Assembly: GCF_028464065.1 (NCBI RefSeq)
Contig: NZ_CP116808.1
Span: forward strand, 1,739,001-1,803,000
Direction: 5' to 3'
Source: Saprospira sp. CCB-QB6
GTDB lineage: Bacteria > Bacteroidota > Bacteroidia > Chitinophagales > Saprospiraceae
Length of the DNA stretch: 64,000 nucleotides
The first letter of the stretch is position 1. Each line of letters starts with the position of its first letter. Below, piece after piece: positions 42,593 to 49,894 of this stretch. The notes under the pieces are model-generated. The model saw only the letters and a list, made by a program, of their open reading frames with translations. It ran no database searches and was not told the DNA's origin. A program made the translations under genes and the position numbers.

Positions 42593-43424
42593 GTACCAAT
42601 ATAGTCTTCTTATTGTAGACGATAATCCCCAAAATCGCCTGCTTGCTGTAGAACAGTTAATGCAACAAGAAGAAACCTATAAGATTTTAGCGGCCCCCTC
42701 TGCAGCTATTGCCGATAAACTACTAGAACGATACGCTATTGACCTCATTCTCCTTGATTGGGAAATGCCTGGCACTAATGGTATTAGCTTTTTGCAAAAA
42801 CTCAAAGCCGATCCCCAACATAAAAATATCCCTGTAATTATGTACACGGGTATTATGACGAGCCCTGAATCTTTACGAGAAGCCCTAGATGCTGGCGCTG
42901 CCGACTTCTTGCGCAAGCCCGCTGATCCTATCGAATTGCTAGCCCGCTGCCGCTCTATCTTGAGTCGTGATCAATATTATAAAGCTTTACTTCAAGCAGA
43001 AGAAGAACGCTCTCGATTTAAATTGCAAGAGCTATCCGCTAGCTTGGTCCAAATTGCCCAACAAAAACGCTTGCTCAAAGAAATTTTAGATGAACTAGAG
43101 CAACTAGAAAACCACGGTCCTCTGCGCCAACTCCAAGAAAAAATTAAACATAAACTCAAAGAAGAGGGCAATTGGGCTGAGCTGCAAAACCGCATCCAAT
43201 TGCTCCATCAAGAATTTATCAAAAAACTAGAAACTACTCATCCCAATATTACCCAAGAAGAGTTAATCTATTGTACCCTAATCTATATGGGCCTCGACCA
43301 AAAGGAAATTATGGACATTTTAGACATCACACCAGAGTCTGCCCTGCGCAATAGATACCGCCTCCGACAAAAAATGCAACTCCATAGCCAAGAGCGCGTA
43401 GAAGAATATTTGAAAAATATTTAG
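42582..43424 (+). CDS. response regulator with C-terminal HTH domain
   Basis: A 280-residue partner of the preceding kinase. The receiver domain (about 5-120) has the acidic pair D13-D14, the phosphoacceptor Asp59 (LILLDWEMPG), the T/S position in IMYTG and the conserved lysine in LRKPADP. A long helical linker (about 130-210) joins it to a C-terminal helix-turn-helix (about 222-275: EELIYCTLIYMGLDQKEIMD then ILDITPESALRNRYRLRQKM), LuxR-like in pattern. This makes it a probable DNA-binding transcription regulator. The start codon lies inside the kinase gene. Confidence 0.9.
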   Translation: MPSEYQYSLLIVDDNPQNRLLAVEQLMQQEETYKILAAPSAAIADKLLERYAIDLILLDWEMPGTNGISFLQKLKADPQHKNIPVIMYTGIMTSPESLREALDAGAADFLRKPADPIELLARCRSILSRDQYYKALLQAEEERSRFKLQELSASLVQIAQQKRLLKEILDELEQLENHGPLRQLQEKIKHKLKEEGNWAELQNRIQLLHQEFIKKLETTHPNITQEELIYCTLIYMGLDQKEIMDILDITPESALRNRYRLRQKMQLHSQERVEEYLKNI

Positions 43425-43430
43425 AAAAAG

Positions 43431-43461
43431 TTGTGAGATCTCAAATAGCTTATTATATTTG
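43431..43461 (+). promoter_or_regulatory. Bacteroidota-type promoter of the tRNA-Glu array
   Basis: TTG at 43431-43433 and TATATTTG at 43454-43461, 20 bp apart, match the TTG-N19-20-TAnnTTTG consensus of Bacteroidota primary sigma factors. The tRNA array begins 22 bp downstream. Confidence 0.65.
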
Positions 43462-43483
43462 CATCCGCTACAACGAAAGTTAT

Positions 43484-43555
43484 GGCCCATTCGTCTATCG
43501 GTTAGGACGCCAGGTTTTCATCCTGGAAAGAGGGGTTCGACTCCCCTATGGGCTA
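43484..43555 (+). tRNA. tRNA-Glu (anticodon TTC), copy 1
   Basis: A 72-nt cloverleaf. Acceptor GGCCCAT / ATGGGCT (with a G1:U72 wobble and A73), D arm GTCT...AGGAC, anticodon stem CCAGG / CCTGG around loop TTTTCAT (anticodon TTC, reading GAA), T arm AGGGG-TTCGACT-CCCCT. CCA is not encoded. Confidence 0.95.
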
Positions 43556-43586
43556 CTTTTTTAGTTCTTTTTTTGAACGCCATTAT

Positions 43587-43658
43587 GGCCCATTCGTCTA
43601 TCGGTTAGGACGCCAGGTTTTCATCCTGGAAAGAGGGGTTCGACTCCCCTATGGGCTA
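43587..43658 (+). tRNA. tRNA-Glu (anticodon TTC), copy 2
   Basis: Identical 72-nt sequence to copy 1, 103 bp downstream (start to start). The 31-bp spacer (CTTTTTTAGTTCTTTTTTTG then AACGCCATTAT) is also repeated. Confidence 0.95.
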
Positions 43659-43688
43659 CTTTTTTAGTTCTTTTTTGAACGCCATTAT

Positions 43689-43760
43689 GGCCCATTCGTC
43701 TATCGGTTAGGACGCCAGGTTTTCATCCTGGAAAGAGGGGTTCGACTCCCCTATGGGCTA
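43689..43760 (+). tRNA. tRNA-Glu (anticodon TTC), copy 3
   Basis: Third identical copy, 102 bp after copy 2 (one T fewer in the spacer). Followed by a terminator, so the three tRNAs form one transcript. Confidence 0.95.
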
Positions 43761-43767
43761 CGCTTCC

Positions 43768-43806
43768 GACCTCAGTCAGCATTTGTTGGCTGGGGTCATT
43801 TTTTTT
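43768..43806 (+). terminator. intrinsic terminator of the tRNA array
   Basis: Stem GACCTCAGTC / GGCTGGGGTC (G:U pairs allowed), followed by eight or more T. It ends at the stop codon of the convergent gene. Confidence 0.82.
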
Positions 43807-44554
43807 AGTGATAACTGCTCCAAGAGCGAGGCGGATTTTTCTTAGTCGCTGGCCGACAAAAATGGTCCATATAAAAGAATAACAACTTTTTGCCAAAGGC
43901 AAATGCCTTTTCTTCTGCCGTTTTGGGCATTTCTATGGGCTTAAAATAGCGCCGAACATGCCGCCTAAAATTCTTACTTTTCGACAGTTCTGCCCGAATA
44001 GCCATGTAGGTTGCACCCGCATTTATATACGTCAAATGCTGCAACCAACGCAATTCTTTTTTCCGCCAAACACCATCTACTTTGCAGTTAGCGCCCAAGC
44101 TATTTAAAGCCCGCTCTACAGGGCGCATGTTCCCATAATGCACTTTTACATGCATACAAATATTGGCCGTTGGTTGATGCGGAATCGTCTGGGCCCAAAT
44201 GTCTTTCCACAAGCCCTCTAATACATCTGCAGCCTGCTCATAACTAAAATTACTGAGCTCTTTCACCGTTACGGGCCGCCCCAAATGCAGACTAGCCGCA
44301 CAAGCGCTAATATCTCTAAATGTGCCCACCAACTGCCCCTGCCCTACCCGACAACTGGTCCAATTACTCGCATCTTTTGGGTTGGGGTTGTTCATGCCAT
44401 TATTGCTAGCTTTGGTCAATTTAAGCCGAAAAGGCGTTTGCATATAGGTCTCAAAATCGGCTAACGGAATCAAGACTTTAAATAATCCTTGTCCAAAACT
44501 CCAAGCTGGCAAAAAGAAAAAAAAGCAACAAATAATAAGTCTAGGGAAAATCAT
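43805..44554 (-). CDS. secreted GH108/lysozyme-like protein, probably inactive
   Basis: A 249-residue protein with a signal peptide (residues 1-21, WSFGQ). The mature part follows the pattern of glycoside hydrolase family 108 / secretion activator proteins, which cut peptidoglycan: NNPNPKDASNWTSCRVGQGQ in place of the usual EGGYVNDPxDPGG, then GRPVTVKELSNFSYEQAADV, LEGLWKDIW and a C-terminal peptidoglycan-binding-like part (RALNSLGANCKVDGVW). The catalytic glutamate of the EGGY motif is not seen here (SNNGM, 50-54), so it may be a non-catalytic binder. This is a remote-similarity call; it could also be a new family. The gene is alone. Confidence 0.6.
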   Translation of the reverse strand: MIFPRLIICCFFFFLPAWSFGQGLFKVLIPLADFETYMQTPFRLKLTKASNNGMNNPNPKDASNWTSCRVGQGQLVGTFRDISACAASLHLGRPVTVKELSNFSYEQAADVLEGLWKDIWAQTIPHQPTANICMHVKVHYGNMRPVERALNSLGANCKVDGVWRKKELRWLQHLTYINAGATYMAIRAELSKSKNFRRHVRRYFKPIEMPKTAEEKAFAFGKKLLFFYMDHFCRPATKKNPPRSWSSYH

Positions 44555-44567
44555 AGGTTATCGTTTT

Positions 44568-44780
44568 GGGGCCTCCGCAGCAGAGCTGCGGCGGTTACTC
44601 CCTTCGGTCGTCGAACTGCGCCCTAAAGGGCTTGTTGTCGTTTCGCAGCTCGCTGCTGTTTTGGGGCCTCCGCCTCGCTTCGCTCGTCGGCGCTACGTTT
44701 CGCAGCTCGCTATTCGCTCGGCCCTTCAGCCCTTCGGGCTTCGGTCTGGCCTAACGGCCACTGCTGCACATCGCTAGGCC
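44568..44780 (+). repeat. GC-rich intergenic element, subtype A long form plus partial copy (copy 12)
   Basis: A partial copy (44568-44620, GGGGCCTCCGC then hairpin GCAGCAGAGCTGC) precedes a full long copy at 44621-44780. The full copy is the reverse complement of 40050-40210 with only a few changes and begins CCCTAAAGGGCTTGTTGTCG. Confidence 0.88.
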
Positions 44781-44825
44781 GAAAATTCGCCTGGCCGAAT
44801 GGGGAAATAACACATAATTTAATAA

Positions 44826-45245
44826 TTAATCTATAACTGGAATAGGATTTCGGTTTTCATCTATGGCCACAAAGCTAAAACAACCGTTAATCGCCAGTTC
44901 TCGACCATCTTCATACATCTTTTCTAGATAGATTTTCACCTCAATATCTAAACTAGTGCGACCCAGCTTGCTCACCTTGGCCACTAATTCGACCAAAGTA
45001 CCTGCAGGAATAGGATGATTAAAATTTACCCGATCTGAGCAAATCGTTACCACTCTTTTTCGGCAAAAGCGGGTCGCACAAATAAAGGCAACCTCATCCA
45101 TCAGTTGTAGGGCGGCCCCACCAAAAAGCGTATTATAATGATTGGTCGTATTGGGAAAAATCGCTTTAAATATTCTAGTGGTAGCTTGTTCTTTACGTTC
45201 TTCTATGGTCATGACATTTTTTTTGTGAGCCTCGGGGCTCGGCAT
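44826..45245 (-). CDS. hotdog-fold acyl-CoA thioesterase (YciA/BFIT type)
   Basis: A 139-residue hotdog thioesterase. The fold is recognisable from IFPNTTNHYNTLFGGAALQL (about 29-48), MDEVAFICATRFCRKRVVTI and the DRVNFNHPIPAGTLVELVAK stretch containing the family Asp. It likely hydrolyses medium- to long-chain acyl-CoA in the cytoplasm. The frame opens at MPSPEAHKKNV (45245), but the ATG at codon 12 (45212, MTIEERK) fits other family members better. Single-gene transcript, flanked by repeats on both sides. Confidence 0.88.
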   Translation of the reverse strand: MPSPEAHKKNVMTIEERKEQATTRIFKAIFPNTTNHYNTLFGGAALQLMDEVAFICATRFCRKRVVTICSDRVNFNHPIPAGTLVELVAKVSKLGRTSLDIEVKIYLEKMYEDGRELAINGCFSFVAIDENRNPIPVID

Positions 45246-45406
45246 GAAAGAATGGGACGAAACTAGGTCTTTTTTGGCAGTTCAACTAAACTTTGCCTGC
45301 TTGCCCACTTAATAAAAGGCTAAAACTACGGCTAAAGCGGAGCATTCAGAACAATTTTTGCGGCAAAAGACTTACATTAGACAAAGGACCTATTTGGGTC
45401 CAGAAA

Positions 45407-45546
45407 GCGGCGAAGCCGCTTGGCCTAGCGATGCGGCGGGGTGGCCGAAGGCCAGACCAAGTTTTTTGAGCGCAGCGAAAAAAACGCAGGGCCGAGCGAA
45501 TAGCGAGCCCCAAAGCGTAGCGCCGCAGCTTTGCTGCGGAGGCCCC
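45407..45546 (-). repeat. GC-rich intergenic element, subtype A (copy 13)
   Basis: GGCGAAGCCGCTTGGCCTAG with CGATGCGG, hairpin GGCCGAAGGCC, AGACC, AT-rich hairpin with T6 / A7 around GAGCGCAGCG, core GGGCCGAGCGAATAGCGAGC, AAAGCGTAGCGCC, hairpin GCAGCTTTGCTGC and the end GGAGGCCCC. Confidence 0.85.
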
Positions 45547-45571
45547 AACTCATCATGAATCTTAAAGCAAT

Positions 45572-47395
45572 ATGTATAAGTATATTTTTTTGGCCCTTTT
45601 TATTTCGGCCATCTCCCCTAGTTTTGGGCAAAATTTTAATAATGCGCAGCAGGCTAGGCTTTGCTTGCAATATTACCGCAATGGCGAGTTTGAAAAGGCG
45701 GCCGCCTGCTTTGAAGAGCTGCATAAAAAAGACCGCAGTCACGACTACTATTATGAGCGTTATTTGAGCTGTTTGTTTGAGTTGGAGGATTATAGTACGG
45801 CAGAAAAAGTAATCAAGCGAGCCATCAAGGCGAGTCCAGAAAAGCTAGAACGACGTGTAGATTATGGGCGGCTTTATGCGCGGCAGCAAGAAATGGACAA
45901 GGCAGAAAAAGAGTATAAGCGAGCGATCAAGGAGCTAGAAGGCAATCAAATTCAGATTACTCGTTTGGCCAATGCTTTTCAGCAGCAAGACCGTCATGCG
46001 GAGATGGTGGCCACCTATGAGAAGGGCGAAAAGCTTTTGGGTCAGCCTGGAATTTTTGCTTATCAGCGGGGAAATGCTCATCGTTTGGCGGGCAATGCGG
46101 AGGAAATGGTCAAGGCTTATTTGGATGCAATTGAGGCAGTGCCTGGTCGCATGACGAATATTCAGGCCTTTTTGCAGCGTTATTTACCTGAGATGACGGG
46201 CAGTTATGAGGTTTTAAAAACGGAATTATTTAGAAGAAGTCAGAAAGATGCAAACAACAGTCTTTATCCAGAACTTTTGGTTTGGGTTTATGTGCAAGAA
46301 GAAGACTTTGAGAGTGCATTAGTACAGGCTCGGGCGCTTGATTTGCGTTTGCAGGAAAATGGCTCAAGAGTTTATAAATTGGCCCAGATGGCGCTTAATG
46401 AAGAGCAATATCAGGCAGCCTTAGATGCCTTTGAATACATTGTAGAAGAAAAGGGAAAAACCTCCATTTATTATATCAATGCCAAAGAGCAAATTCTATA
46501 CACCAAGCGCAAGCAGCTCAGCAAGGGGTTTGCTTATACCGAAGAGCAGTTAAGGACCTTAGAAGGGGAGTACAAGGCCTTTTTGAAAGAATTTGGGCAA
46601 AATGCGGGCACTTATGGCATCATGAAGCAACTCGCAGAATTGGAGGCCCTCTATCTCAATGATTTGGGGCAAGCTATTCAAATTTTGCAAGCGGCAGTAG
46701 AAATGCCTCGTTTGGATCGGCAGCGTTTGGCAGAGGCCAAAATCCAGTTGGGAGATTACTTCTTAATGAATCAGGAAGTTTGGGAAGCCAGCTTGCTTTA
46801 TAGCCAAGTGGATAAAGACCAAAAAGATAGTCCCTTGGGAGAAATGGCCCGTTACAAAAACGCCAAACTCTCTTATTATAAGGGAGATTTTGAGTGGGCA
46901 CAAGATCAGCTGGAAATTCTAAAAGGAGCCACCTCAGAGCTTATTTCCAATGATGCCATTGATGTTTCTGTCTTTATTATGGAACATTACAACTTGGATA
47001 CGACGGCCAACAGCATGCGTCTTTTTGCACAGGCAGAGTTAAAAATCTTTCAGCATCGTTTTGAGGAAGCTTTTACGCAAATGGACAGCATTAAAATCTT
47101 ATACAAGGGCCATGGATTAGAAGACGACATCCATTTTGCCCGGGCCAAGGTCTTTTTGCAAAAATTAGATTATAGCAAAGCCTTAACCGAATTAGAGCAG
47201 ATTGTTGCTAATTATCCAGAGGGCATTTTAGTTGACAATGCGCTTTTCCAAATGGCCCAAATTTATGAAGAACGACTCAAGCAGCCAGAAAAAGCCATGC
47301 CGCTCTATGAGCAAATTTTGATGGAGCATATGGGCAGCTACTTTACGGTAGAAGCCCGCAAACGCTTCCGAAAATTGCGTGGTGATGGCGTATAA
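45572..47395 (+). CDS. secreted TPR protein
   Basis: A 607-residue protein with a signal peptide (residues 1-20, SPSFGQ) followed almost entirely by degenerate tetratricopeptide repeats, e.g. NGEFEKAAACFEELHKKDRS, EDYSTAEKVIKRAIKASPEK and DYSKALTELEQIVANYPEGI near the C-terminus, which resembles YfgC/BamD-like or tail-specific TPR scaffolds. TPR arrays mediate protein interactions in the periplasm; in Bacteroidota such proteins often support outer-membrane assembly or gliding. The exact role is unknown. The gene is followed by a terminator and stands alone. Confidence 0.85.
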   Translation: MYKYIFLALFISAISPSFGQNFNNAQQARLCLQYYRNGEFEKAAACFEELHKKDRSHDYYYERYLSCLFELEDYSTAEKVIKRAIKASPEKLERRVDYGRLYARQQEMDKAEKEYKRAIKELEGNQIQITRLANAFQQQDRHAEMVATYEKGEKLLGQPGIFAYQRGNAHRLAGNAEEMVKAYLDAIEAVPGRMTNIQAFLQRYLPEMTGSYEVLKTELFRRSQKDANNSLYPELLVWVYVQEEDFESALVQARALDLRLQENGSRVYKLAQMALNEEQYQAALDAFEYIVEEKGKTSIYYINAKEQILYTKRKQLSKGFAYTEEQLRTLEGEYKAFLKEFGQNAGTYGIMKQLAELEALYLNDLGQAIQILQAAVEMPRLDRQRLAEAKIQLGDYFLMNQEVWEASLLYSQVDKDQKDSPLGEMARYKNAKLSYYKGDFEWAQDQLEILKGATSELISNDAIDVSVFIMEHYNLDTTANSMRLFAQAELKIFQHRFEEAFTQMDSIKILYKGHGLEDDIHFARAKVFLQKLDYSKALTELEQIVANYPEGILVDNALFQMAQIYEERLKQPEKAMPLYEQILMEHMGSYFTVEARKRFRKLRGDGV

Positions 47396-47400
47396 GAAGA

Positions 47401-47431
47401 AAGCCCACAGCTTTTGGCTGCGGGCTTTTTC
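47401..47431 (+). terminator. intrinsic terminator after the TPR gene
   Basis: Stem AGCCCACAGC / GCTGCGGGCT (one mismatch) with a TTTTG loop, followed by TTTTT. It starts 6 bp after the stop codon. Confidence 0.82.
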
Positions 47432-47476
47432 ATTACAAATCCTAAATATACTTATGCTTACTCTTATGTTCTTTAG

Positions 47477-48061
47477 TTAGAGACTAGCTTGTAGACTTGG
47501 CTCCAAAGTAGTCTGCAAAAGTTGCAATTCTCCTTTTTGATTCAAGTTATACCATTGGCCATCTTTTTTAACTAGAGCTTGACCATTTTTGCCAAAGCTG
47601 CGTACAGCTTCAAATTGAGCCGCTGTAATCAAAGCACCTTGTTCATTGATAAAGCCCCATTTACCTTCCATTTGAACAGCAGCAGCACCTTGCTCAAAGC
47701 GACCTACCCAATCAAAACGGAAGTTACTGATCTTTTGACCTTGCTTATTGATAAAACTCCATTTGTTGCCTTTGCGAATAGCTGCATAGCCATTTTCAAA
47801 GGGACGAATTTCCTCATAACGAGGAGCAATAATTTCTACGCCCTGTACATTGACCAAACCATATTTATTATATAGTTTAGTTAGGGCAACCCCTTCTTGA
47901 TAGGCAGAAACTACCTCAGCTCCACTAGCCGTCTCTTCACCAATAGCAGTCATTTCAATAACAACATCTTCGCTGCTATATAAAGCCCAGCTCGATTGAG
48001 CTGAAGCAGACTGAAAACCGATAAACAAAGCGATAGCGAAAAAGAAATAACGAAAGTTCAT
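47477..48061 (-). CDS. secreted WG-repeat protein
   Basis: A 194-residue protein with a signal peptide (residues 1-22, SASAQ) and four WG (beta-repeat) units from about residue 60: LYNKYGLVNVQGVEIIAPRY, GNKWSFINKQGQKISNFRFD, EGKWGFINEQGALITAAQFE and DGQWYNLNQKGE. WG repeats form small beta-structures common in envelope proteins of this phylum, with unclear binding roles. A Bacteroidota-type promoter lies 83-113 bp upstream. It is transcribed alone. Confidence 0.85.
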   Translation of the reverse strand: MNFRYFFFAIALFIGFQSASAQSSWALYSSEDVVIEMTAIGEETASGAEVVSAYQEGVALTKLYNKYGLVNVQGVEIIAPRYEEIRPFENGYAAIRKGNKWSFINKQGQKISNFRFDWVGRFEQGAAAVQMEGKWGFINEQGALITAAQFEAVRSFGKNGQALVKKDGQWYNLNQKGELQLLQTTLEPSLQASL

Positions 48062-48143
48062 AACAATGAAAATTTGAGCTGTAATTATTTGTATCTGTTT
48101 TTATTCTATGTCCTTAGAGAACTATTGCTCTCTTTTGTTGATA

Positions 48144-48174
48144 CAAAGATAGGGCAACCCTATAGCTAGGGCAA
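48144..48174 (-). promoter_or_regulatory. Bacteroidota-type promoter of the WG-repeat gene
   Basis: On the minus strand, TTG (48174-48172) and TATCTTTG (48151-48144) are separated by 20 bp, matching TTG-N19-20-TAnnTTTG. The start codon is 83 bp downstream. Confidence 0.6.
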
Positions 48175-48479
48175 GTTCTCTCGACTTCAAGGCGGCTTTT
48201 TCCGACCAAACCCTATTAAAAACCACTCATTTACAATTGCTTGCAGTCTAAACCTCCTTAGATTCTTAGGCTAAAATGAACCAGTAAAAAATTTTAGGGC
48301 AAAAAGAAGCCTTTTTACGTATAAAAACACAAATTACAACTAATATTTAAAATAAAATTCTTTCAACCTGTTCTTAAAAACAAGGTTTCCAAATTAACAT
48401 TGGCTTTACAATGCTTAATTTTAAAGCTAAATTGGGAGAATATTTGCCCTACTTTATTCAGGCAATAATAAAAAAAGCC
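48175..48479. other. AT-rich intergenic DNA
   Basis: Between the divergent WG-repeat and small secreted protein genes. AT-rich with many short T and A runs; I see no ORF, hairpin or repeat in it beyond the flanking promoters. Confidence 0.5.
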
Positions 48480-48508
48480 TTGGCCTTATTAGTTAAACTT
48501 TAATTTTG
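48480..48508 (+). promoter_or_regulatory. Bacteroidota-type promoter of the small secreted protein pair
   Basis: TTG at 48480-48482 and TAATTTTG at 48501-48508 with an 18-bp spacer; slightly shorter than the consensus 19-20. It lies 75 bp before the start of the first gene. Confidence 0.45.
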
Positions 48509-48582
48509 TAATTTTATATTAAGCCTAATTTTTATGGGTATAAATGCCCTGAAAAAGATTTTCTCAAAAAAAAATTTGCCTT

Positions 48583-48912
48583 ATGCGCTTTCTATCCACC
48601 TTTATTCTACTCCTAGTCAGCCTAAGTTTATGGGCACAAAAATCTGAGAAGCAAAAAGCTTTTGAAGAAAGTCAAAAAGACCAAAAGATCAAAAGCACGA
48701 AAGTACAGATAGACCAAAATAAGTTTAAGCAATTGCGTTCCGCTCCGAGCATGCAGATGTATCAAAAAGAGCGTGATCAATCAGTTAAGGCACCAGCTCC
48801 TTTACAGCAACTGCAAGATGCCAAAGTGCGCAGTAATGAAGATGGGCGGCCATCTAAGCAAGAAGAGTTACTTTTATTAGAGTTACAGAATCAGGCTACT
48901 CCTGAAAAATAA
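48583..48912 (+). CDS. small secreted protein, unknown function
   Basis: A 109-residue protein with a signal peptide (MRFLST then a hydrophobic run to LWAQ, residues 1-19). The mature part is short, hydrophilic and rich in Lys, Gln and Glu (SEKQKAFEESQKDQKIKSTK), probably largely disordered or helical; no known domain. It forms a likely operon with the next gene, a second small secreted protein of similar composition, 56 bp downstream. Not recognised. Confidence 0.6.
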   Translation: MRFLSTFILLLVSLSLWAQKSEKQKAFEESQKDQKIKSTKVQIDQNKFKQLRSAPSMQMYQKERDQSVKAPAPLQQLQDAKVRSNEDGRPSKQEELLLLELQNQATPEK

Positions 48913-48968
48913 TTTATTTTGCTCATTATCAGGGATAATGAGGATTTTCATATAAAATCATTAGTGCT

Positions 48969-49337
48969 ATGTTCATCAAACAGATTTTAACCCTTTCTAT
49001 TTTAGCAGGGACAGCCCTTCAGCTTTCTGCGCAAGAACAAGAAGCGGCCCCTAAACATTCTAGTTTTGAGGTTTTTGTTGACGATGGCTTTTCAAAATCA
49101 GATCAATACCTGCAATCTGACAAGGCGAAGCAGGATCAAAAGGCCAACCAAAAGCTACTTGGGCGCCTTCGTCCAGGAGAAACGACAGCGCATCTAAGAG
49201 CACGTTTAGATGGCAAGTCTAGTTTAACAGAAGAGCGGCTACTCAAAGAGATACCGAAAGAAACCATTTCCGATCAATTGATTAGTCCGCTAAATGGATT
49301 GAAGGAAAAAAACAAGGCCCAAGATCCTACAGAATAA
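48969..49337 (+). CDS. small secreted protein, unknown function
   Basis: A 122-residue protein with a signal peptide (residues 1-21, LQLSAQ) and a hydrophilic, charged mature part (SKSDQYLQSDKAKQDQKANQ then LGRLRPGETTAHLRARLDGK). No domain is recognised and no type IX sorting tail is seen. It has the same size, composition and placement as the preceding gene, but their sequences are not obviously paralogous. Confidence 0.6.
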   Translation: MFIKQILTLSILAGTALQLSAQEQEAAPKHSSFEVFVDDGFSKSDQYLQSDKAKQDQKANQKLLGRLRPGETTAHLRARLDGKSSLTEERLLKEIPKETISDQLISPLNGLKEKNKAQDPTE

Positions 49338-49440
49338 AGAAGGTTCTTTCTTGTAAAACCTGTAGTATAATAGCTTGTTCTTTTCAACTATATAAAGGTT
49401 TGCTGCACTATCTTCTGCGACTTAAGATTTCCTTAGTAAA

Positions 49441-49650
49441 GCGGGCTGCGCCCGCTTGGCTGAGGGATGGACAGCAGTGGCCGCAGGCCAGACCAAGGCG
49501 GCTTTGCCGCCGCAGGGCCGAGCAGAGAGCGAGCTGCGACACAGCCCGACCCGCCCAAGAACTCATGAGGGTTTTAACCCTCATTTTGCATCGCTTCGCA
49601 AAGCGATACCGCTTTGCGCTGGGTTTCAACCCAGCGGAAGGGGCAGCCCC
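49441..49650 (-). repeat. GC-rich intergenic element, subtype B long form (copy 14)
   Basis: Hairpin GCGGGCTGCGCCCGC, GGCTGAGGGATGGACAGCAG, TGGCCGCAGGCCAGACC, hairpin GGCGGCTTTGCCGCC, core GGGCCGAGCAGAGAGCGAGC, ACAGCCCGACCCGCC, then the extra module with TGAGGGTTTTAACCCTCA and GGGTTTCAACCC. The last 110 bp match copy 4b almost exactly. Confidence 0.85.
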
Positions 49651-49894
49651 AAAAAAATAATAAAACAGCTTGGAAAAGAAGCAAAATAAAATCCTCTTGC
49701 CCCTTCTATCTATAAATAGATTTTTATATATTCATTTAGCTATTAGCTAAACCCTTGAAAACTGAATAGTTTTTATACGCAGAAAAGCAAAAAGGGCCTT
49801 ACTAATAGGAGAATGATTTTCTATATTTACGAGATACTGACTAGGCCAATTTTTGGGTCTATATAATTATCAACAACGCATAAAGCAGCTGAAA

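Noticed and set aside
40050-44780. Composite transposon between the inverted repeats
   Set aside because: No transposase is present between them, and the repeats belong to the dispersed element family; inversion remains possible but a transposon is not supported.
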